25,260 bases of DNA from Pseudomonadota bacterium (GCA_021811005.1 JAJZPY010000016.1:1-25260), one strand, 5' to 3'. Shown: positions 16,040-24,534, counted from the first letter of the stretch. Made by a program: numbers and translations. Notes: generated by a model not told the origin, from the letters alone.

Positions 16040-17259
16040 GCCTTGCGCGCAAGGACTGGGAAGAATCGGACCAGGCCTATCCCCTGCGTGCCCCGGGCCG
16101 GGTGCGGCGCAACCTGCACTGGCTGGTGGCCGGCGGCCTGGGGCTCGGGGTGATAGCGGGTTTCGCGCTGCAGGGCACGCTGCTGGCGCGAGCCGAAGCG
16201 CCGCACGAATTACCCGCCCAGGCAGAAGACAATCCCCTGGTGCTGGGGCAGGAGCCGCCGCAAGGGACCCTGCGTCAGGAACTGCAGCGGGAACAGCAGC
16301 CCGATCCCGAACCTTCTCCGCAAACGGTTCCGCTTGCCTTGCCCTCGCCGAAGTCGCTGCCGGAGCCGGCACAGGCCGAGCAGGTGCATCGCTTCGAAGC
16401 GGAAAAGCAGCAGGCCCTGGTGGCGGGCAGCCGCATGCTGGCCATCAACCGTGCAGCGGATGCGACGCTGCAGCCTGCCGCACCGGCAACTGCGACGCCG
16501 GCCTCGCCCGGGATGCCAGCCCTGCCTTCCGTGCTGGGCGTTCGTCTGCCACCGGGTATTTCTCCGGTGCCGGCTGGCCTTGCGTTGCGCGAGACCCTGC
16601 CCGCCCGGGGAACGGAAGGGGCGGGCGAAGCGGCCCACGCCAGGCAGCCTCGCGCCCAAACCCCGCTGCTGCCCATGAAGCCGGCAAGCACACGGGAAGT
16701 GCTGGAAGGATCGCTGATTCCCGCCGTGCTGCTCACCCAGGTCAACAGCGATTTGCCGGGCATGCTCACAGCCCAGGTGACCGAGGACGTTTACGATTCC
16801 ATTCATGGCAGCTTCCTGGCCATTCCCAAGGGAAGCCGTGTCATCGGCGAGTACAGTTCGCGCGTGATGTCGGGTCAGGAACGCATCATGGCCCTGTTCC
16901 ACCGCCTGATCCTGCCGGGCGGGGAAAGCTTCAGTCTGGATGACATGCAGGCGGCCGATCGGAGCGGACAGTCGGGCATGAAGGACGAGGTGGACAGCCG
17001 CTTCTGGACCCGCCTGGGTGGCCAGTTCATGACGGCAGGACTGGCCCGCATCATCGCTCAGCCGGAAGGCAGTGTCACGGTCCTGGGCGGGATGGGCAAC
17101 AGCCTGGCAGCGGACGCTGCCGGTCAGATTCTGGTGGATACGGCCCGTGTGGGATTTGCCGCAAATGCCGCACTCGGGCCGGTGATCGTGATCAAGCGCG
17201 GTTATCCCTTCGTGATCATGGTCAACCGCGACATGGATTTCTCAACGCTGGGACGCTAA
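16036..17259 (+). CDS. VirB10/TrbI family type IV secretion core protein
   Basis: VirB10 spans from the inner membrane to the outer-membrane pore and gates substrate passage in type IV systems. The 407 residues comprise a cytoplasmic tail (1-27), one membrane helix (28-50), a proline-rich periplasmic stretch (about 55-220) and the conserved TrbI domain (about 222-407). The last contains EGSLIPAVLLTQVNSDLPG, AQVTEDVYDS, IPKGSRVIGEYSS and GQERIMALFHRLILPGG, with AAD then DEVDSRFW. GGAGG lies 7 bases before the ATG, which overlaps the virB9-like stop. The 3' end abuts the convergent permease gene: the stop codons share two bases (CTAA) with no terminator between. It is intact, with no sign of decay. 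Confidence 0.92.
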   Translation: MSLARKDWEESDQAYPLRAPGRVRRNLHWLVAGGLGLGVIAGFALQGTLLARAEAPHELPAQAEDNPLVLGQEPPQGTLRQELQREQQPDPEPSPQTVPLALPSPKSLPEPAQAEQVHRFEAEKQQALVAGSRMLAINRAADATLQPAAPATATPASPGMPALPSVLGVRLPPGISPVPAGLALRETLPARGTEGAGEAAHARQPRAQTPLLPMKPASTREVLEGSLIPAVLLTQVNSDLPGMLTAQVTEDVYDSIHGSFLAIPKGSRVIGEYSSRVMSGQERIMALFHRLILPGGESFSLDDMQAADRSGQSGMKDEVDSRFWTRLGGQFMTAGLARIIAQPEGSVTVLGGMGNSLAADAAGQILVDTARVGFAANAALGPVIVIKRGYPFVIMVNRDMDFSTLGR

Positions 17260-19229
17260 TCCACCTTCATGGGCAGGATCACCATGAACATCCCCTGCAA
17301 GTGCAGGATCCGTTGCATGGTGAGCGCCGTCTGGTTGTGCAGGATGCGAGTGAGCCAGTTGTCGTGCACGAAAATGAGCTTGCTGGCAAAGAACACGCAG
17401 TTGGGAAACTCTTCGCGCACCTTGAACGCAAGGTTCGTCAGCTCGTCCACGCGGTCGGTGCCGAAGGCTTCATAGGCTTTGGCTGCGATGCCGTTGCGGT
17501 GCGAAAAATTCACGTAGTAATTGCAGGCGTTGTGCACTTCGCGCTGCAGGCCTTCCAGCGAGCCTTCTCCCCCGTAGCTTTGGGTATCCACTGCGCCCAC
17601 GCTCAGAAAAATGAAGTTCTTGAAAATGCCGGGGAACAGGCGCTGCACCCACAGGATGGTGTGCATGCCGGCTCCGCGCGAACGGCTGATCATGAACACC
17701 GCAGTGGGGGCATCCGGGTCGAGCTGGGGCGGGTTTTCCACAGGCTCGGCGGGGAGGGTGGCCAGCAGCGCATCGGCTTTGGCCATTTGCGCTTCCGTTT
17801 CGCGATAGTGCCAGCGGATCAGCAGGCAGATGCCGATCACTGAACTCGTGATGAGCGTGGTCATCCAGCCGCCTTCGAAAAACTTCTCCACCAGGGTGAT
17901 GACAAGAATGCTGCCGGCCACCACCAGTCCCACCAAGGAAAGGGTCAGGCGCGACAGCCAGCGGGCCTGTTCGCCGCGATGTTTCCACCAGTAAATGCAC
18001 AGGCCGAGGAGCGAAAGCGTGAAAGTGAGGAACACGTTGATGCTGTAGAGCACCGCCAGCAGGTCCACCAGACCGCCGCTCCAGAGCAGGATCAGGATGG
18101 CGGCAAACCCCATCATCAGGATGCCGTATTTGGTGACGAGCCGGCTGGAGAGGGAACTGAACTGGGTGGGCGCCCAGCCGTCATTGGCCATGTTGGCCAA
18201 CACCGCAGGACCGCCCAGAAGCCCCGTATTGGCCGCCACGTACAACAGCGCGCCTTCCAGCAGCAGGGTGATGGTGAGCAGCAGGTAGGACGGACCTTCG
18301 CCCATGCCCAGCGAACCGATGACGGAGCGAAAGGCCACGGCGTTCAGGGTTTCGCCGCGGGGCGAAGGCGTGGCGTTCCACAGCAGGTAGAGCAGGATGA
18401 TGCCGGCCGCGGTGAAGGCGAGGGACAGCGCCATGTAGAACATGGTGATTTTCCCGGTATGCACGCGCGGTTCTTTGAGGGCGTTGATGTTGTTGGAAAC
18501 CGCCTCGATCCCGGTGTACGTCCCGCCGCCCAGGGAATAGGCACGCAGGAACAGGGAGGCCACGAACACCCAGCCCATCTGTCCGGCCAGGCTGTGGGTT
18601 TCGTTGAGGGTTTCATGAATGATGGCAGGCAGCTCGGAGCCGCGAGAGGCGATGCCGTAGATGATGATGAACACGTGGGTGATCACGAACCCGATGAAAA
18701 TCGGGGTGAGGATCTTGATGCTTTCCTTGATGCCGCGCAGGTTGAGGAACATGAGCAGCAGGGTGAGGGCCAGTTCCGTGAACAGCTTGTTTGGCTGCCA
18801 GGACGGGGGTCCCAGGCTGAACACGGCGTCCACGCCGCTGGCCACGGAAATGGCGATGGTGAGCACATAGTCCACGATGAGCGCCGCACCGCTCACCAGG
18901 CCGGCGTAGGGTCCGATCAGCTGGGTGGCTACCTTGTAGCCGCCTCCCCCCATGGGGAAGAGTTCGATGACCTGGTTGTAGGCCGTAGAAATCAGGAAGA
19001 CGGTGAGCGCAGTGGCGAGCGCCAGGTAAAGGCTCAGGTGGGTGTGTGTGCCCAGGGCCTTGAAGGCTTCTTCGGGGCCGTAGGCCGAGGAGGAGAGTCC
19101 GTCAGCGCCCAGGCCAACCCAGGCAAAAAACGCGATCAGGGCAATGTGCTGTCGTGTTTCAGGGGCCAGCGGATCTCTCGGAGGCCCGAGCAGCACCTCC
19201 GAGATTTTTCCTGCGATGGATTTGGCCAT
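17256..19229 (-). CDS. APC-superfamily permease, KimA-like (putative potassium importer)
   Basis: Membrane transporter of 657 residues with about 12 helices and a cytoplasmic C-terminal domain. The signature GLGADGLSSSAYGPEEAFKALG (residues 39-60) and GGGGYKVATQLIGPYAGLVSGAALIVDY resemble KimA of Bacillus subtilis, a proton-coupled potassium importer. The C-terminal part (about 510-657), with AVFMISRSRGAGMHTILWVQ, has the look of the universal-stress-like domain of such transporters. KimA is controlled by c-di-AMP in Gram-positive bacteria; whether that holds here is unknown. An amino-acid substrate cannot be excluded. The ATG lies 3 bases after the aceE stop with no clear ribosome site, which suggests cotranscription and coupled translation with aceE. 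Confidence 0.78.
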   Translation of the reverse strand: MAKSIAGKISEVLLGPPRDPLAPETRQHIALIAFFAWVGLGADGLSSSAYGPEEAFKALGTHTHLSLYLALATALTVFLISTAYNQVIELFPMGGGGYKVATQLIGPYAGLVSGAALIVDYVLTIAISVASGVDAVFSLGPPSWQPNKLFTELALTLLLMFLNLRGIKESIKILTPIFIGFVITHVFIIIYGIASRGSELPAIIHETLNETHSLAGQMGWVFVASLFLRAYSLGGGTYTGIEAVSNNINALKEPRVHTGKITMFYMALSLAFTAAGIILLYLLWNATPSPRGETLNAVAFRSVIGSLGMGEGPSYLLLTITLLLEGALLYVAANTGLLGGPAVLANMANDGWAPTQFSSLSSRLVTKYGILMMGFAAILILLWSGGLVDLLAVLYSINVFLTFTLSLLGLCIYWWKHRGEQARWLSRLTLSLVGLVVAGSILVITLVEKFFEGGWMTTLITSSVIGICLLIRWHYRETEAQMAKADALLATLPAEPVENPPQLDPDAPTAVFMISRSRGAGMHTILWVQRLFPGIFKNFIFLSVGAVDTQSYGGEGSLEGLQREVHNACNYYVNFSHRNGIAAKAYEAFGTDRVDELTNLAFKVREEFPNCVFFASKLIFVHDNWLTRILHNQTALTMQRILHLQGMFMVILPMKVD

Positions 19230-19232
19230 GGG

Positions 19233-21890
19233 TCAGACGGAGCTGGGCAGGGGTTTCTCCGGGTCGAGGCCGTATTTCTTGATGGCTTCGGCAGCCTTCG
19301 ACGCCGGAATGGTGCCTTCGGCAGCGAGTGCGTTGAGCGCGGCGAGCGTGATGTAGTAGCGGTCCACTTCGAAGAAGTGGCGCAGCTTGGCCCGCGTGTC
19401 CGAACGGCCGAAACCGTCGGTGCCGAGCGTCACATAACGGCGCGGCACAAAGGCGCGGATCTGTTCGGTGAAGGCCTTGATGTAGTCCGTGGCAGCGACG
19501 ACCGGGCCGGTGGTGGGCTCCAGGCATTGTTCCACATGGGACTTGCGCGGCTTCTGCTCCGGATGGTGCCGGTTCCAGCGTGCCACGGCCTGTCCTTCGC
19601 GTCCCAGTTCGTTGAAGCTGGGTGCGCTCCAGATGTTGCTCGATACGCCCCAGTCCTGCTCCAGCAGGTCGGCGGCGGCGATGGCTTCGCGCAGGATGGT
19701 GCCCGAACCCAGCAGCTGCACCACCGGGCCCTTGGCCTTGGCGCCTTTGCGGAACAGGTACATCCCCTTGAGAATGCCTTCCTGCACGCCTTCGGGCATG
19801 GCGGGATGGCTGTAGTTCTCGTTCATCACGGTGATGTAATAGAAGATGTCTTCATGGTTCTGATACATGCGGCGCAGGCCGTCCTGGATGATCACGGCCA
19901 CTTCATAGGCGAACGTGGGGTCGTAGGACACGCAGTTCGGAACGAAGGAAGCATGGACCTGGCTGTGACCGTCCTCGTGCTGCAACCCTTCGCCGTTGAG
20001 CGTGGTCCGCCCCGCGGTGCCGCCCAGCAGGAAGCCGCGGGCGCGCATGTCGCCGGCAGCCCAGGCGAGGTCGCCCACGCGCTGGAAGCCGAACATGGAA
20101 TAGAAAATGAAGAACGGGATGGTGGTCACCCCGTGGCTCGAGTAGGAGGTGGCCGAGGCAATCCAGGAAGAGAACGCGCCTGCTTCGTTGATGCCTTCCT
20201 GCAGGATCTGGCCGTTCACGTCTTCGCGGTAGTACATGAGCTGGTCATGGTCCTGCGGTTCGTAGAGCTGGCCCACCGAAGAATAGATGCCCAGGCTGCG
20301 GAACATGCCTTCCATCCCGAAGGTGCGTGATTCGTCGGGCACGATGGGTACCACCAGCTTGCCCAGTTCCTTGTCGCGTGTGAGTGCGGTCAGAATGCGC
20401 ACGAAAGCCATGGTGGTGGACAGCTGGCGCTCTTCGCTGCTCTGGAGCAGCGCCTGGAAGGCGGACAGCTCTGGCACCTTGAGCGCGGGCACTTGCGAGT
20501 GGCGCACGGGCAGGTAACCCCCCAGGGCTTCGCGGCGGCCCTTCAGGTACTGCACTTCGGGGCTGTCTTCGGGCGGACGGTAGAAGGGAGTTTCGGCGAT
20601 CACTTCGTCCGAAATGGGCAGCTGGAATCGGTCGCGGAACTGCTTGAGCGCGTTCTCGCCCATTTTCTTCTGCTGGTGCGTGATGTTCTGCCCTTCGCCT
20701 GCCTCACCCATGCCGTAGCCCTTGATGGTCTTGGCCAGGATGACGGTGGGCTGGCCCTTGTGCTGCACGGCCGAAAGGTAGGCGTTGTACACCTTGTAGG
20801 GATCGTGGCCGCCGCGAGTGAGGCGCCAGATCTCGTCGTCCGACATGTTGGCCACGAGGCGGGCCAGTTCGGGATACTTGCCGAAGAAATGCTTGCGCAC
20901 GTAGGCACCGTCGCGCGCCTTCATGCTCTGGTATTCGCCGTCCACCACTTCCATCATGCGCTGCAGCAGCAGGCCGCTGCGGTCCTTGGCGATGAGGGCA
21001 TCCCACTGGCTGCCCCAGATCACCTTGATCACGTTCCAGCCCGCGCCGCGGAAGTCCGCCTCCAGTTCCTGGATGATCTTGCCGTTTCCGCGCACCGGGC
21101 CGTCCAGGCGCTGCAGGTTGCAGTTCACCACGAAAATCAGGTTGTCCAGGCGTTCGCGCGAGGCCAGCGAAATGGCGCCCAGGGATTCGGGTTCGTCCAT
21201 TTCCCCGTCGCCCATGAACGCCCACACCTTGCGGTTTTCCACGTGGGCAATGCCGCGGTTTTGCAAGTACTTCATGAAGCGGGCCTGGTAGATGGCCATG
21301 AGAGGTCCCAGACCCATGGAAACCGTGGGCATCTGCCAGAAATTGGGCATGAGCCAGGGGTGCGGGTAGCTGGGCAGGCCGCCGCCGTCCACTTCCTGGC
21401 GGAAACGGCTCAACTGCTCTTCGCTGATGCGTCCTTCAAGGAAGGCCCGCGCGTAAATGCCGGGAGCCGAGTGGCCCTGGATGTAGATCAGATCGCCGCC
21501 GTGATCGGCTGTCGGGGCATGGAAGAAATGGTCGAAGCCCACGTCGTAGAGCGTCGCCGCCGACTGGAAGCTCGCAATGTGACCGCCCAGTTCGCTCGAG
21601 GAACGGTTGGCGCGCACCACCATGGCGAGCGCGTTCCAGCGGATGAGGGAACGGATGCGGTGTTCCATTTCGGGGTCGCCCGGCATGGGCACTTCCAGCG
21701 CCGGGGGAATGGTGTTGATGTACGCCGTGTTGGCGCTGTACGGAAGAAACGCCCCGGAACGGCGGGCTTTGTCGATCAGTTGTTCCAGAAGGTAATGGGC
21801 GCGTTCCGGCCCCTCCAGCTCGAGAACGCTCTCCAGAGCGTCCAGCCATTCCTGGGTTTCCTGTTTATCGTTATCGGGTAAGGCGGACAT
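19233..21890 (-). CDS. aceE: Pyruvate dehydrogenase E1 component, homodimeric type
   Basis: Thiamine-diphosphate enzyme that decarboxylates pyruvate and passes the acetyl group to the lipoyl E2 in the pyruvate dehydrogenase complex. The 885 residues match E. coli AceE (887 aa). Seen are GGHIASFQSAATLYDVGFDHFF (102-123), the cofactor-binding GDGEMDEPESLGAI (228-240) with VNCNLQRLDGPVRGNGKIIQELE (255-277), GGHDPYKVYNAYLSA, and the conserved pyrimidine-domain sequence through GVTTIPFFIFYSMFGFQRVGDLAWAAGDMRARGFLLGGTAGRTTLNGEG. The ATG at 21890 follows GCGAGG by about 7 bases. No E2 (aceF) or E3 (lpd) gene follows; a permease gene does. Those subunits must be encoded elsewhere if the complex is active. 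Confidence 0.98.
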   Translation of the reverse strand: MSALPDNDKQETQEWLDALESVLELEGPERAHYLLEQLIDKARRSGAFLPYSANTAYINTIPPALEVPMPGDPEMEHRIRSLIRWNALAMVVRANRSSSELGGHIASFQSAATLYDVGFDHFFHAPTADHGGDLIYIQGHSAPGIYARAFLEGRISEEQLSRFRQEVDGGGLPSYPHPWLMPNFWQMPTVSMGLGPLMAIYQARFMKYLQNRGIAHVENRKVWAFMGDGEMDEPESLGAISLASRERLDNLIFVVNCNLQRLDGPVRGNGKIIQELEADFRGAGWNVIKVIWGSQWDALIAKDRSGLLLQRMMEVVDGEYQSMKARDGAYVRKHFFGKYPELARLVANMSDDEIWRLTRGGHDPYKVYNAYLSAVQHKGQPTVILAKTIKGYGMGEAGEGQNITHQQKKMGENALKQFRDRFQLPISDEVIAETPFYRPPEDSPEVQYLKGRREALGGYLPVRHSQVPALKVPELSAFQALLQSSEERQLSTTMAFVRILTALTRDKELGKLVVPIVPDESRTFGMEGMFRSLGIYSSVGQLYEPQDHDQLMYYREDVNGQILQEGINEAGAFSSWIASATSYSSHGVTTIPFFIFYSMFGFQRVGDLAWAAGDMRARGFLLGGTAGRTTLNGEGLQHEDGHSQVHASFVPNCVSYDPTFAYEVAVIIQDGLRRMYQNHEDIFYYITVMNENYSHPAMPEGVQEGILKGMYLFRKGAKAKGPVVQLLGSGTILREAIAAADLLEQDWGVSSNIWSAPSFNELGREGQAVARWNRHHPEQKPRKSHVEQCLEPTTGPVVAATDYIKAFTEQIRAFVPRRYVTLGTDGFGRSDTRAKLRHFFEVDRYYITLAALNALAAEGTIPASKAAEAIKKYGLDPEKPLPSSV

Positions 21891-21915
21891 TCGAATACCT
21901 CGCGATCAGCGGTTG

Positions 21916-21921
21916 TTTATA
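21916..21921 (-). promoter_or_regulatory. Candidate -10 element of aceE
   Basis: TATAAA on the minus strand matches the -10 consensus at 5 of 6 positions, 25 bases before the aceE ATG. No good -35 hexamer is present at 17 bases; that region is occupied by the inverted repeat at 21932-21946. Confidence 0.35.
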
Positions 21922-21931
21922 CGGAAACGGC

Positions 21932-21946
21932 GCCGGGATCACCGGC
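21932..21946. repeat. Inverted repeat between aceE and pta promoters
   Basis: GCCGG, a 5-base spacer and CCGGC form a short perfect dyad between the candidate -10 elements of the two divergent operons. It covers the -35 area of both, as an operator would. No known regulator site is recognised. Confidence 0.35.
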
Positions 21947-21951
21947 CGCAA

Positions 21952-21960
21952 TGCTAATAT
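21952..21960 (+). promoter_or_regulatory. Predicted extended -10 promoter of pta-ackA
   Basis: TGCTAATAT is an extended -10 (TGn plus TAATAT), close to the TGCTAAAAT before the ferredoxin gene. Transcription would start near 21967, about 29 bases before the pta ATG. Confidence 0.4.
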
Positions 21961-21995
21961 TAAAGCTTAATGGGTACACTTGGCGAGGGCGATGC

Positions 21996-22913
21996 ATGAA
22001 GGAATCGCAGCAAGCATGGTGGACACGGGGCGAAGGTCTGGAGCCGGTGCGTTGTGCCGTGGTGCACCCGTGCGAGGCCGGCGCGCTGCGGGGCGCCCTG
22101 GAAGCGGGCCAGGCCGGCCTCATCGTGCCGGTGCTGGTGGGCCCTGAAAACCGCATCCGGGAGCTGGCTCAGGCGGAAGGCGTCGACCTGGCCGGCATCG
22201 AAGTGGTGCAGGCCCCCTACAGCCATGCCGCGGCCGAAATCGCGGTGGCGCTGGCTGTTCAGGGGCAGGTGGAAGCCCTCATGAAAGGCAGCCTGCACAC
22301 CGATGAACTCATGCATGCGGCGCTCGCGGAGCGCAATTTCCGCACCAAGCGTCGTCTCTCCCACGTGTTCCGCTTTGAAGTGCCGCTCTATGACAAGCCG
22401 TTGCTGATCACCGACGCGGCCCTGAACATCCGGCCCACGCTCGCCGAGAAAGTGGACATCGTCCAGAACGCCATCCTGCTCGCACAGATCCTGGGGGTGG
22501 AAACGCCCAAGGTGGCCATCCTCTCCGCCGTGGAAACGGTCAATCCCGCCATCCCTTCCACACTGGATGCCGCGGCGCTGTGCAAGATGTCCGACCGCGG
22601 GCAGATCACGGGCGCCGTGCTGGACGGCCCGCTCGCCTTCGACAGCGCCATTTCCCGGGAAGCGGCCGCCATCAAGCAGATCCAGTCCTCCGTGTCGGGG
22701 TTGGCGGACATCCTGGTGGTACCGGATCTGGAGTCGGGCAACATGCTCGCCAAGCAGCTGGAATATTTGGCGGGCGGCACGGCCAGCGGCGTGGTGCTGG
22801 GCGGGCGCGTGCCGGTGGCCCTGACCAGCCGTGCCGACGGCGCGCAGGCGCGCATCGGTTCGGCCCTGCTGGCCAAGCTCGTGGCCCACCATCACCGGCA
22901 CCATGCTCCCTGA
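21996..22913 (+). CDS. pta: Phosphate acetyltransferase (phosphate acetyl/butyryltransferase family)
   Basis: Converts acetyl-CoA and phosphate into acetyl phosphate and CoA. The 305 residues form a single catalytic domain of the PTA/PTB type, without the N-terminal MaoC-like or DRTGG regions found in longer relatives. VEALMKGSLHTDELMHAAL, RLSHVFRFEVPLYDKPLLITDAALNIRPTLAEKVDIVQNAI and ILSAVETVNPAIPSTLDAAAL are typical, as is the C-terminal DILVVPDLESGNMLAKQLEYLAGGTASGVVLGGRVPVALTSRAD. The start at 21996 is chosen because GCGAGGG lies 6 bases before it; an upstream in-frame ATG at 21951 would lie inside the predicted promoter. It overlaps the ackA start. A phosphobutyryl specificity cannot be excluded, but the acetate kinase neighbour favours acetyl. 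Confidence 0.92.
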   Translation: MKESQQAWWTRGEGLEPVRCAVVHPCEAGALRGALEAGQAGLIVPVLVGPENRIRELAQAEGVDLAGIEVVQAPYSHAAAEIAVALAVQGQVEALMKGSLHTDELMHAALAERNFRTKRRLSHVFRFEVPLYDKPLLITDAALNIRPTLAEKVDIVQNAILLAQILGVETPKVAILSAVETVNPAIPSTLDAAALCKMSDRGQITGAVLDGPLAFDSAISREAAAIKQIQSSVSGLADILVVPDLESGNMLAKQLEYLAGGTASGVVLGGRVPVALTSRADGAQARIGSALLAKLVAHHHRHHAP

Positions 22914-24078
22914 CGCGATGCCCGGAGAACGCCAGGCCGCCATCCTGTCCGTCAATACGGGCTCTTCCACCCTCAAATACGCCTTCTATCCGGTGCGGGA
23001 CGGCAGGGTGGAACCGGCTGTGGGCTCGGGCGTGCTGGAAGGCCTGGAGTCGGGCGAAACGGCATTCCAGCGTGCGCTGGCGCATCTCGTGTCGCACATG
23101 GAATCGCCCGCCGGTGCGCTGCGCCTGGTGGCGGTGGCGCATCGCGTGGTGCATGGCGGCGAACGTTTCCGCGCGGCCACTTTGGTGGATGAGCCGGTGA
23201 TCGAGGCACTGGTCGGTTACAGCCCGCTTGCACCGCTGCACCAGCCGCACAATATCGAAGGCATTCGCCGCCTGCGCGAACACTGGCCCGACGTGCCCCA
23301 GATCGCCTGTTTCGACACGGCCTTCCATGCTGTCATGCCGGAGCGCGAATACCGTTTTGCCTTGCCGGAATCGTTGTTCCGCCAGGGCATCCGGCGCTAC
23401 GGGTTTCACGGGCTGTCCTACCGTCACGTGGTGGATACCCTGGACAGCCGGCGTGGCCGCCCCACCGGACGCGCCCTGCTCGCCCACCTGGGCAGCGGGG
23501 CCAGCCTGTGCGCCGTGCGCGACGGGAAAAGCCAAGCCAGCACCATGGGCTTTACCGCGCTCGATGGCCTCATGATGGGCACCCGCAGCGGATCGCTCGA
23601 CCCCGGCGTGGTGCTCTACCTGTTGCAGGAAGGATGGGACCCCGGACGCATCGAACGGCTGCTCTACCGAGAGTCCGGGCTTTTGGGCGTGTCCGGGCTC
23701 TCCCCTGATCTGCGGGTGTTGCGCCAGAGCCGGGAGCCGGCCGCGGTACGCGCCATCGACCTGTTCACCGCGCGCCTGGTGCGCGAGGCGGGCGCCATGA
23801 CGGCCGTGCTGGGCGGGCTGGACCTGGTGGCTTTCACGGGCGGCATCGGCGAACACGATGCCGACTTGCGCCAGGAGATGGCAAAGCGCCTGGAGTTCCT
23901 GGGGGTACGTCTGGAGGAAGGCAGGAACAGGGCAGCGCGGGGTGATGCCGTGGCGGCGATCCATGCGCCGGACAGCGCGGTGGAGGTCTGGGTGGTGCCT
24001 GCCGACGAAGGGCGTGCCGCGGCGCGGGAAGCCTGGGCGCTCCTGGCCTCAGGCGGCCGGAGCCACCCAGTGGCCTGA
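22903..24078 (+). CDS. ackA: Acetate kinase
   Basis: Interconverts acetyl phosphate plus ADP and acetate plus ATP; with pta it completes acetate formation or assimilation. The 391 residues carry the ASKHA-fold motifs: SVNTGSSTLKY (16-26), AHRVVHGGERF with R81, FDTAFH with the catalytic D138, YGFHG with H169, AHLGSGASLC, MMGTRSGSLDPG with R228, and FTGGIGEHD. The final VPADEG stands in the place of the usual PTNEE and keeps its glutamate. The start may be ATG 22903, overlapping pta by 11 bases, or ATG 22918; neither has a good ribosome site, which fits translational coupling. The last 30 bases overlap the convergent moaC. Confidence 0.95.
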   Translation: MLPDAMPGERQAAILSVNTGSSTLKYAFYPVRDGRVEPAVGSGVLEGLESGETAFQRALAHLVSHMESPAGALRLVAVAHRVVHGGERFRAATLVDEPVIEALVGYSPLAPLHQPHNIEGIRRLREHWPDVPQIACFDTAFHAVMPEREYRFALPESLFRQGIRRYGFHGLSYRHVVDTLDSRRGRPTGRALLAHLGSGASLCAVRDGKSQASTMGFTALDGLMMGTRSGSLDPGVVLYLLQEGWDPGRIERLLYRESGLLGVSGLSPDLRVLRQSREPAAVRAIDLFTARLVREAGAMTAVLGGLDLVAFTGGIGEHDADLRQEMAKRLEFLGVRLEEGRNRAARGDAVAAIHAPDSAVEVWVVPADEGRAAAREAWALLASGGRSHPVA

Positions 24079-24534
24079 CTTGCCGCCCAGCTTTTCCAGC
24101 AGGCGGATATCGCCCATGACCATGCCGCGGTCCACCGACTTGCACATGTCGTAAATGGTGAGCAGGCCCACCTGCACGGCGGTCAGCGCTTCCATTTCCA
24201 CCCCGGTGCGCCCCACGGTTTCCGTGGTGACGGTGCAGGTGATGGCGTGCTGCTGGGGTTCCATGGTGAACTCCACCGCCACGCGCGTGAGCGGAATGGG
24301 ATGGCACAGGGGAATCAGGTCGGCGGCCCGCTTGGCCGCCTGGATGGCGGCCAGCCGGGCGATGCCCAGCACGTCGCCCTTGCTGGCGGCACCGTGTTTC
24401 ACCATGCTGAAGGTTTCAGGCTGCATGGTGATGCGACCCGTGGCGCGCGCGACACGGTGGGTTTCGGATTTTTCGGCGACGTCCACCATGTGGGCCTGGC
24501 CGGCGCTGTCGAAATGGGTCATGCGTGAAGTCAT
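24049..24534 (-). CDS. moaC: Cyclic pyranopterin monophosphate synthase MoaC
   Basis: Second step of molybdenum cofactor synthesis: converts the MoaA product, a cyclic GTP derivative, into cyclic pyranopterin monophosphate. The 161 residues match the family length. MTHFDSAGQAHMVDVAEK, K52 in SKGDVLGIARLA, LIPLCHPIPLT with H78, GVEMEALTAV with E113, and IYDMCKSVDRGM with D129 and K132 form the known active site. The C-terminal GGKSGHW is also conserved. Start 24534 gives four extra residues before a second ATG at 24522, which is the more family-like start; neither has a strong ribosome site. Its 3' end overlaps ackA by 30 bases. No other moa genes are adjacent. It is divergent from the BepA-like gene. 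Confidence 0.97.
   Translation of the reverse strand: MTSRMTHFDSAGQAHMVDVAEKSETHRVARATGRITMQPETFSMVKHGAASKGDVLGIARLAAIQAAKRAADLIPLCHPIPLTRVAVEFTMEPQQHAITCTVTTETVGRTGVEMEALTAVQVGLLTIYDMCKSVDRGMVMGDIRLLEKLGGKSGHWVAPAA

Noticed and set aside
14397..17259. The virB8-10 segment as part of an integrated plasmid or ICE
   Set aside because: No integrase, tRNA, direct repeats, relaxase or mating-pair genes are visible at either border, so a mobile element cannot be supported from this window.
17979..20330. 783-codon plus-strand open frame across the permease-aceE junction
   Set aside because: Both minus-strand genes are strongly conserved; the plus product is H/G/Q-rich with no known domain.
20493..21881. 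462-codon plus-strand open frame opposite aceE
   Set aside because: Antisense to the conserved thiamine-diphosphate-binding part of aceE; no domain seen.
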